Assembly: GCA_963693365.1 (NCBI GenBank)
Contig: CAVNZM010000003.1
Span: 6,634,001-6,698,000, forward strand
Length of the DNA: 64,000 nt
Direction of reading: 5' to 3'
Origin: Amoebidium appalachense
Lineage: Eukaryota; Ichthyosporea
The position numbers and the translations under genes are program-made. Shown here in pieces: positions 63,991 through 64,000 of this stretch. The notes under the pieces are model-generated. The model did no database searches. It was not told the origin of the DNA and saw nothing but the letters and a program-made list of their open reading frames with translations. The first letter of the stretch is position 1; every line of letters begins with the position of its first letter.

Positions 63991-64000
<10 letters not shown>

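Overview
The window is nuclear DNA of a eukaryote whose genes carry long introns. Every well-supported multi-exon gene has GT...AG introns, and the introns and spacers are packed with (CA)n/(GT)n, (CT)n/(GA)n and poly(C)/poly(G) tracts of up to about 50 bases. Genes recognised by protein similarity are a pirin, ribosomal protein S5 (uS7), a UBXN4/erasin-type UBX protein and an acetolactate decarboxylase. The UBXN4-like protein keeps the animal-type architecture down to a C-terminal WNGNST motif. That points to an opisthokont, most simply a unicellular relative of animals such as an ichthyosporean. The organism assignment is inference from the window alone.

Layout. 0.7-1.8 kb: intronless pirin gene (-). 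2.8-4.8 kb: a transposon-like segment with about 80-bp inverted arms enclosing a decayed reverse-transcriptase fragment. 5.4-6.2 kb: (CT)n tract. 6.65-13.7 kb (+): a gene of at least eight exons ending in a MYND-type zinc finger, with intact splice sites but many internal frame changes. 13.7-17.9 kb: no clear gene. 17.9-21.7 kb (+): complete four-exon RPS5. 23.7-33.0 kb (+): complete eleven-exon UBXN4-like gene whose introns hold several copies of a poly(C)-tailed SINE-like repeat. 34.5-37.4 kb: three small gene candidates, two with TATA-like boxes. 40.0-43.6 kb: a divergent direct duplication. 44.9-49.9 kb (-): acetolactate decarboxylase, N-terminus not fully resolved. Its intron holds a ~122-bp tandem repeat split by an 883-bp solo LTR-like insertion. 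52.5-54.0 kb (-): an intronless eight-TM membrane protein. 54-64 kb: low-complexity DNA with two small hypothetical ORFs and a few exon candidates.

The genes do not form a pathway. RPS5 is translational, the UBXN4-like protein is expected in ER-associated degradation, pirin is a nuclear or redox cupin, and the decarboxylase converts acetolactate to acetoin. Three frame breaks in the UBXN4-like and decarboxylase genes fall in homopolymer runs and may be assembly errors. The MYND gene has many more breaks that do not. Most long open frames here are translations of microsatellites and are not annotated as genes.
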